From a virus, in the IMG/VR virus record IMGVR_UViG_3300048928_000261, positions 1 through 25,898 of that record: 25,898 nt of DNA; one strand, given 5' to 3'. A program made the position numbers and the translations under genes. This document shows positions 22,354-25,898 of this stretch, piece by piece (the first letter of the stretch is position 1; every line of letters starts with the position of its first letter). The notes below the pieces were generated by a model. It saw nothing but the letters and a program-made list of their open reading frames with translations. It ran no database searches and was not told where the DNA came from.

Positions 22354-23961
22354 ATGAAAAAAGTCATTAATATGCAATACTCATTCCCTGATGCTGAAAA
22401 TTATCGACGCAGAGAATTCAAAGAAACATTTAATAAAACATTTCTCACAGATGATTATATCGATGAACTGTTAAAACCAGAAAAATGTTTTTTAATGGGG
22501 GAGAAAGGAACAGGCAAAACCGCCTATGCAGTTTATCTTAGCAATGGTAAATATAAAAACAACGACTCTGAGCTTAGATTTATAAGAGAAACAGAATACC
22601 AAAAATTTGTATCTTTAAAAAAAGACAAGCATTTGGATTTATCAGATTATACCAATATTTGGCGGGTGATACTTTTATTACTTCTTGCTAAGCAGATAGC
22701 GACCAACGAGTCGGCGATTATACCAAGGTTTATAAAGTTTCGCTCACTAAATGCAGCAATAGACCATTATTACATGAATGCCTTTAGTCCGGAAATTATT
22801 CATGCTTTGAATTTTGTACAAGAAGCCAAAGTCGCGGCTGAAATAATGAGCGAATTTGCTAAAGCCGGCGGGGAGTCTAAAGAAAGCTTTTCTTTTACAG
22901 AAAGCAGATTTCAAACCAATTTACTTTATATACAAAAAAAATTCGAAAATGCTTTTGAAGAAATAAAATTATCAGACAATCACATATTGTTTATTGATGG
23001 TATCGACATCAGACCTCATGGGATTGATTATGAAGAATATCTTGATTGCGTTAAAGGCCTAGCCAATGCAGTTTGGCAGTTAAATAACGATTTTTTCCCT
23101 TCAATTCGCGATTCTAAAGGGAGAATGAAAGTTGTGCTTTTAATAAGGCCAGACATTTTCTCTTCAACAGGATTACAAAACCAAAACACAAAATTACGAA
23201 CTAACACAGTAATGCTTGATTGGCGAACTACATATGAAAATTATGAAAGTTCGAAGTTATATAAACTTGCAGGCAAGCTGTTACATTCGCAACAAGAACC
23301 ATCAATAGTTAAGTCGAAAACATTTGGTGAGGTATGGGAATATTATTTCCCATATCAACTTGAATCGAATAGAGAGTATAAGGATAAGGCATTCATAGGT
23401 TTCCTTAAAAACTCTTTCTATCGACCTCGCGACATCGTTATGATGCTTTTTTTCTTACAGGAAAACTGCAAGGAAAAGGAACTTTTTGATAAAGATTCAT
23501 TTACTCTTGCTGATTTTGAAAATAGTGACTTTAAAAGAAAGCTTGCGGATTATCTGCTATCTGAAATAAAGGATCAAATTTCATTTTATTACGATGAAAA
23601 AGATTATGAACTCTTCTTGAAATTTTTCGAGTATTTGAAGGGGGCTGTCTCATTTGATTATAAAAAATATTTAAAATCTTATGGAGAGTTCATGGATCAC
23701 GCGAAGGTATCTGAATATGCTGTTCCTCAGTTCATGGATACTGCAAATAAATTCCTTCAATTTTTGTATGAGTTAAACATCATATGTTTTATTGAGGATG
23801 TTGAAGAGCATAAACCAATGATTCATTGGTGCTTTAGGGAACGCAGTTTTTCTAATATAGCCCCAAAAGTTAAGACAAATGTTCGATATGAAGTTTTTTA
23901 TGGTTTGGCAAGAGCCGTTAACACTGGAAAGAAACGTATTGACAGACGTAAAATAAATTAA
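22354..23961 (+). CDS. P-loop ATPase (Sll1717/FunZ-like), candidate defence protein
   Basis: A 535-residue cytosolic protein. Walker A is GEKGTGKT at residues 49-56, preceded by the opening SFPDAENYRRREFKETFNKT. Walker B is ILFIDGID at 211-218, and VVLLIRPDIFSS downstream could carry a sensor residue. This layout resembles P-loop ATPases annotated as Sll1717 family or FunZ, which often occur alone in mobile elements and are suspected in phage defence; I name these from memory without a search. No nuclease motif is evident; the C-terminal ~200 residues are helical and rich in Phe/Tyr/Lys. The gene is AT-rich, stands alone, and lies in the accessory block, a typical place for defence cargo. AGGA lies just upstream of ATG 22354. 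Function unproven. Confidence 0.72.
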   Translation: MKKVINMQYSFPDAENYRRREFKETFNKTFLTDDYIDELLKPEKCFLMGEKGTGKTAYAVYLSNGKYKNNDSELRFIRETEYQKFVSLKKDKHLDLSDYTNIWRVILLLLLAKQIATNESAIIPRFIKFRSLNAAIDHYYMNAFSPEIIHALNFVQEAKVAAEIMSEFAKAGGESKESFSFTESRFQTNLLYIQKKFENAFEEIKLSDNHILFIDGIDIRPHGIDYEEYLDCVKGLANAVWQLNNDFFPSIRDSKGRMKVVLLIRPDIFSSTGLQNQNTKLRTNTVMLDWRTTYENYESSKLYKLAGKLLHSQQEPSIVKSKTFGEVWEYYFPYQLESNREYKDKAFIGFLKNSFYRPRDIVMMLFFLQENCKEKELFDKDSFTLADFENSDFKRKLADYLLSEIKDQISFYYDEKDYELFLKFFEYLKGAVSFDYKKYLKSYGEFMDHAKVSEYAVPQFMDTANKFLQFLYELNIICFIEDVEEHKPMIHWCFRERSFSNIAPKVKTNVRYEVFYGLARAVNTGKKRIDRRKIN

Positions 23962-23981
23962 GATGGTTTAGGTTTTCATTA

Positions 23982-24030
23982 ATGTAAAACAATGCGGTAT
24001 GTTATTAAAGGCAATTGCATTGTTTTACAT
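23982..24030. repeat. 14-bp perfect inverted repeat after the ATPase gene
   Basis: ATGTAAAACAATGC (23982-23995) and GCATTGTTTTACAT (24017-24030) can pair completely, with a 21-base loop. There is no T-run, so it is not a classic terminator. It might stabilise the mRNA end, be a protein site, or mark ends of a lost element. Confidence 0.8.
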
Positions 24031-24298
24031 GATTATGGTTCGCGATTGTCATGATGAAATTTAGATTTGCATATAAAAGTTTTAATTAAGTCGAATTACA
24101 TTCACTCCATCAAATACAAGGTGTTGTAGTTAATATTACCAATGGCCAGCTTGGCTTTTTCACCATTAATTATGGTGCTGGTTTAGCTTAGCGGTTCGAT
24201 ATTAAGCTAGCATTATTAACCAAGGAGTGCCTTTAAAAATCTGTTTTGTGATTAAACTGTAGTGGGCAACGAAATTTAACCACTTTAACAGATGTATC

Positions 24299-24317
24299 AA
24301 TGTCCGCTCTTCGCTCA
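24299..24317 (+). repeat. 19-nt direct repeat, copy 1
   Basis: AATGTCCGCTCTTCGCTCA is identical to 25270-25288. In this copy GTCCGC (24302-24307) also pairs with GCGGAC (24320-24325). The two copies enclose the membrane protein gene. Confidence 0.85.
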
Positions 24318-24425
24318 CTGCGGACCTTCAACTGAGCAAACTCGTCCGATCAGTGCCAAAATCAGACTCTCATACCCATAATAGATCACTGTTTTTTATC
24401 ATTAGCATTTATGCCGTTATCAAAA

Positions 24426-25169
24426 TTATTTAGATAAATCTTTAGGTAAATCTGAAATTGTTTTTATAGCGAACCATAACACTACCATACTCACGCATAT
24501 AAATAATATATTGAGTAATTCGAAAGTGATCCAATGATAATTAATCGGGAGTGCTAGTAACCCCAATGAACACCAAGTAGTTGAAATGACGAGGTTAAGC
24601 ATCACCATTCCAGCAGCTCTAGATAATGCGGAAAAAAGATCCCAATCTTTCTTTAACATTACTTCCGCTTGTGTTATTTCAAATTTTCTTGAACCGTTGG
24701 TGGTGCAAGAAATTATTTTTATATCATGTAAGGATTTTGAAACCCATTGCTCAGTTATCATTTTCCATGCCCCCCAAACATTAAAGATATGATAAACCTT
24801 TAGAAGATTAAATATTGGGTGGAATAATGATAGTGTTTGACCACTGAATTTGATGTCTACCATTGGTTCGCTTGCAGTGAATCTCTTTAAACAATAAAAA
24901 GGCATGTGTTTATTTTTTAGGTAATTATTAATTGATAATGAACCAACTCCATTCTTATTATTCTTTTTTATCGATACGTATGCACGACCTTCGGTACGAG
25001 TTATAAATTGTTTATCATTGAAGATTTTTTTGGCAGAAATCAAAGAGCAATTATGATAAAAAAAATTGATTTCTCTTTTTTTTCGGCTTTTCAAGGTTGC
25101 AATCAAAATCAGCAGAATATAACTTAAAGGGAAAAATAAAAATATAAAATTTAACATTATCTTCTCCAT
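24426..25169 (-). CDS. Predicted membrane protein of unknown function
   Basis: I do not recognise this 247-residue protein. It has an N-terminal hydrophobic segment (LNFIFLFFPLSYILLILIAT, residues ~6-25), a positively charged stretch (KSRKKREINFF), a ~150-residue soluble part, and two C-terminal hydrophobic segments (MVMLNLVISTTWCSLGLLAL and LLNILFICVSMVVLWFA). It is probably an inner-membrane protein with a middle domain of unknown fold. A start at the second Met (25157) is likelier, since GGAG lies 6 bases before it, giving 243 residues. The gene is AT-rich, oriented opposite to the ATPase, and enclosed by 19-nt direct repeats, suggesting a separate cassette. An effector role is conceivable but not shown. 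Confidence 0.65.
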   Translation of the reverse strand: MEKIMLNFIFLFFPLSYILLILIATLKSRKKREINFFYHNCSLISAKKIFNDKQFITRTEGRAYVSIKKNNKNGVGSLSINNYLKNKHMPFYCLKRFTASEPMVDIKFSGQTLSLFHPIFNLLKVYHIFNVWGAWKMITEQWVSKSLHDIKIISCTTNGSRKFEITQAEVMLKKDWDLFSALSRAAGMVMLNLVISTTWCSLGLLALPINYHWITFELLNILFICVSMVVLWFAIKTISDLPKDLSK

Positions 25170-25439
25170 TTCCTATTTCGCCGCGCTAATGTAACACAAA
25201 CCCTACCTTGATCATTATGAAAAAGATCTGTTAATTGAGATAGATTATAAAATTTTAAGGAAAGATGGTAATGTCCGCTCTTCGCTCATACCAGACGTTC
25301 GAAAGCATCTTTAGGGAATTGGAATTTTCGTAATATCGCTCAAGCAATCACGGTAACACTTTGAAGAAAAACACTTATAATCTCAGTAAATGTTATGAAA
25401 AATCACGCTAACCTTATGTTTTTGCATAACTACACAACT
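25170..25439. other. AT-rich leader and junction to the right attachment site
   Basis: No gene is seen. It contains the second 19-nt repeat and presumably the promoter of the minus-strand membrane protein gene. It ends at the tRNA-Leu fragment. Confidence 0.5.
25270..25288 (+). repeat. 19-nt direct repeat, copy 2
   Basis: Identical to 24299-24317, 971 bases away. The flanking hairpin partner seen at copy 1 is degenerate here. Confidence 0.85.
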
Positions 25440-25496
25440 GATTTAAAATCCCTCGGCGTTCGCGCTGTGCGGGTTCAAGTCCCGCTCCGGGTACCA
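25440..25496 (+). other. 3' fragment of leuZ-type tRNA-Leu(UAA), probable attR
   Basis: The sequence from GATTTAAAATCCCTCGG through GCGGGTTCAAGTCCCGC to GGGTACCA is the anticodon-to-CCA part of leuZ tRNA-Leu(UAA). The 5' half, with acceptor strand and D-arm, is missing and replaced by AT-rich DNA, so it is a 3' duplicate left by integration into leuZ. Orientation (CCA end towards tyrP) fits an element to the left and chromosome to the right. The intact leuZ is expected at the other end of the element, outside the window. Confidence 0.9.
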
Positions 25497-25538
25497 TGGG
25501 GAAAAAGGAGAATAATCAAAGCAATAAGCAGTGTCGTG

Positions 25539-25562
25539 AAACCACCGAAAGGTGGTTTTTTT
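25539..25562 (+). terminator. Terminator after the leuZ sequence
   Basis: ACCACC pairs with GGTGGT around a GAAA tetraloop, extended by AA/TT, then a seven-T run. It is probably the native end of the leuZ tRNA transcript and therefore chromosomal. Confidence 0.85.
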
Positions 25563-25610
25563 GTGCCTGAAATCTGGCTTCATCAGGGTTTCGCCATTCG
25601 GCACCGCCAT

Positions 25611-25634
25611 AAAAAAGGCCGCCAGCTGGCGACC
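25611..25634 (-). terminator. Terminator of the tyrP-like gene
   Basis: On the minus strand GGTCGCC pairs with GGCGGCC (one G-U) around AGCT and is followed by six T residues. It lies ~40 bases after the tyrP-like stop, with its T-run in the right orientation. Confidence 0.75.
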
Positions 25635-25674
25635 TCTTTCAATAAAGGGATTGAACCCCCGTACGCTTTCGCAG

Positions 25675-25898
25675 TTAACCCACTTCCGGCAACCATCCTG
25701 CCACAATCAAAAACTGAATAGTAATAATGGCGATGCCGCAGGCAAAGATCAGGCAGAGCGCCGGTTTCCCACCCAGCACGCGATAGCCACTTTGCGGATG
25801 GTGTTTGCGGCTCTGCCACGCCAGCATCGATGGCAGCAGCAGGGCTAATACCGCAAGCGCAACGCCTGCATAACCGAGTGCCATCACAAAACCGCGCG
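25675..25898 (-). CDS. tyrP: Tyrosine permease TyrP, C-terminal part (runs off the window)
   Basis: The last ~74 residues of a membrane transporter: [20 protein letters not shown], then [20 protein letters not shown], and the end [12 protein letters not shown]. The charged loop between two hydrophobic helices and the LPEVG ending match my memory of TyrP, an inner-membrane, proton-driven tyrosine transporter of the HAAAP family. The frame is open to the right edge, so the start lies outside. In E. coli tyrP lies close to leuZ and converges on it, matching the orientation here. This is host chromosome, not phage. Confidence 0.85.
   Translation of the reverse strand, partial: RGFVMALGYAGVALAVLALLLPSMLAWQSRKHHPQSGYRVLGGKPALCLIFACGIAIITIQFLIVAGWLPEVG

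Larger units (their letters stand above)
23962..24425. other. AT-rich gene-free stretch with a strong inverted repeat
   Basis: No reading frame worth calling was found on either strand. It contains a 14-bp inverted repeat (23982-24030), a smaller CACCAT/ATGGTG palindrome near 24170-24186, and the first copy of a 19-nt repeat (24299-24317) set in a GTCCGC...GCGGAC hairpin. Confidence 0.6.

Noticed and set aside
25440-25496. Functional tRNA-Leu gene
   Set aside because: The 5' half is absent; upstream sequence is AT-rich and does not pair with the acceptor strand.
25443-25706. 87-residue minus-strand ORF across the attR
   Set aside because: It is the antisense reading of the tRNA fragment and terminators.
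25395-25721. 108-residue + strand ORF
   Set aside because: It runs through the leuZ tRNA fragment and two terminators; no codon or ribosome-binding evidence.

Overview
The window is the distal half of a lambda/HK97-type siphovirus prophage in an enterobacterial chromosome (Enterobacter/Klebsiella/Kosakonia-like; genus not resolvable here). The host assignment rests on the right edge, where the 3' part of a leuZ-type tRNA-Leu(UAA) is followed by a converging gene whose last ~74 residues look like the tyrosine permease TyrP. leuZ and tyrP lie close together in the E. coli chromosome.

Positions 1-16003 hold a tightly packed late operon on the + strand. In order it encodes the portal (5'-truncated by the window), a repeat-rich protein ending in carbohydrate-binding-like modules, head-tail connectors, tail terminator, tail tube, tail chaperones G and G-T (made by a -1 frameshift at A AAA AAG), tape measure, and the tail-tip series M, L, K, I and J, followed by a J-linked protein. 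A small lipoprotein moron sits between K and I. Most junctions overlap by 1-4 bases. Five junctions instead carry a compact intrinsic-terminator-like hairpin.

Positions 16009-18474 held a small minus-strand lipoprotein gene resembling the phage exclusion gene cor. It is split by an IS66-family element at 16105-18310, with matching 25-bp inverted ends and an exact 8-bp target duplication. The IS has lost most of tnpC and the end of tnpB. It carries an AT-rich passenger gene that resembles WcbI-type polysaccharide acetyltransferases. This is the most unusual structure in the window.

Positions 18626-21797 hold a tail fibre gene with a 40-residue tandem repeat, then an SOS-controlled pair behind a strong LexA box: a short protein resembling a catalytically dead UmuD C-terminal domain, and a UmuC-like Y-family polymerase.

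Positions 21798-25440 are an AT-rich accessory block. It begins beside a 48-nt fragment of proL-type tRNA-Pro and three 11-bp direct repeats. It carries a predicted P-loop ATPase (Sll1717/FunZ-like, a candidate defence protein) and an unrecognised membrane protein. It ends at the leuZ tRNA fragment, which I read as the right attachment site. The proL fragment is inside the element and in opposite orientation, which suggests an att-site switch or a fusion of two elements.
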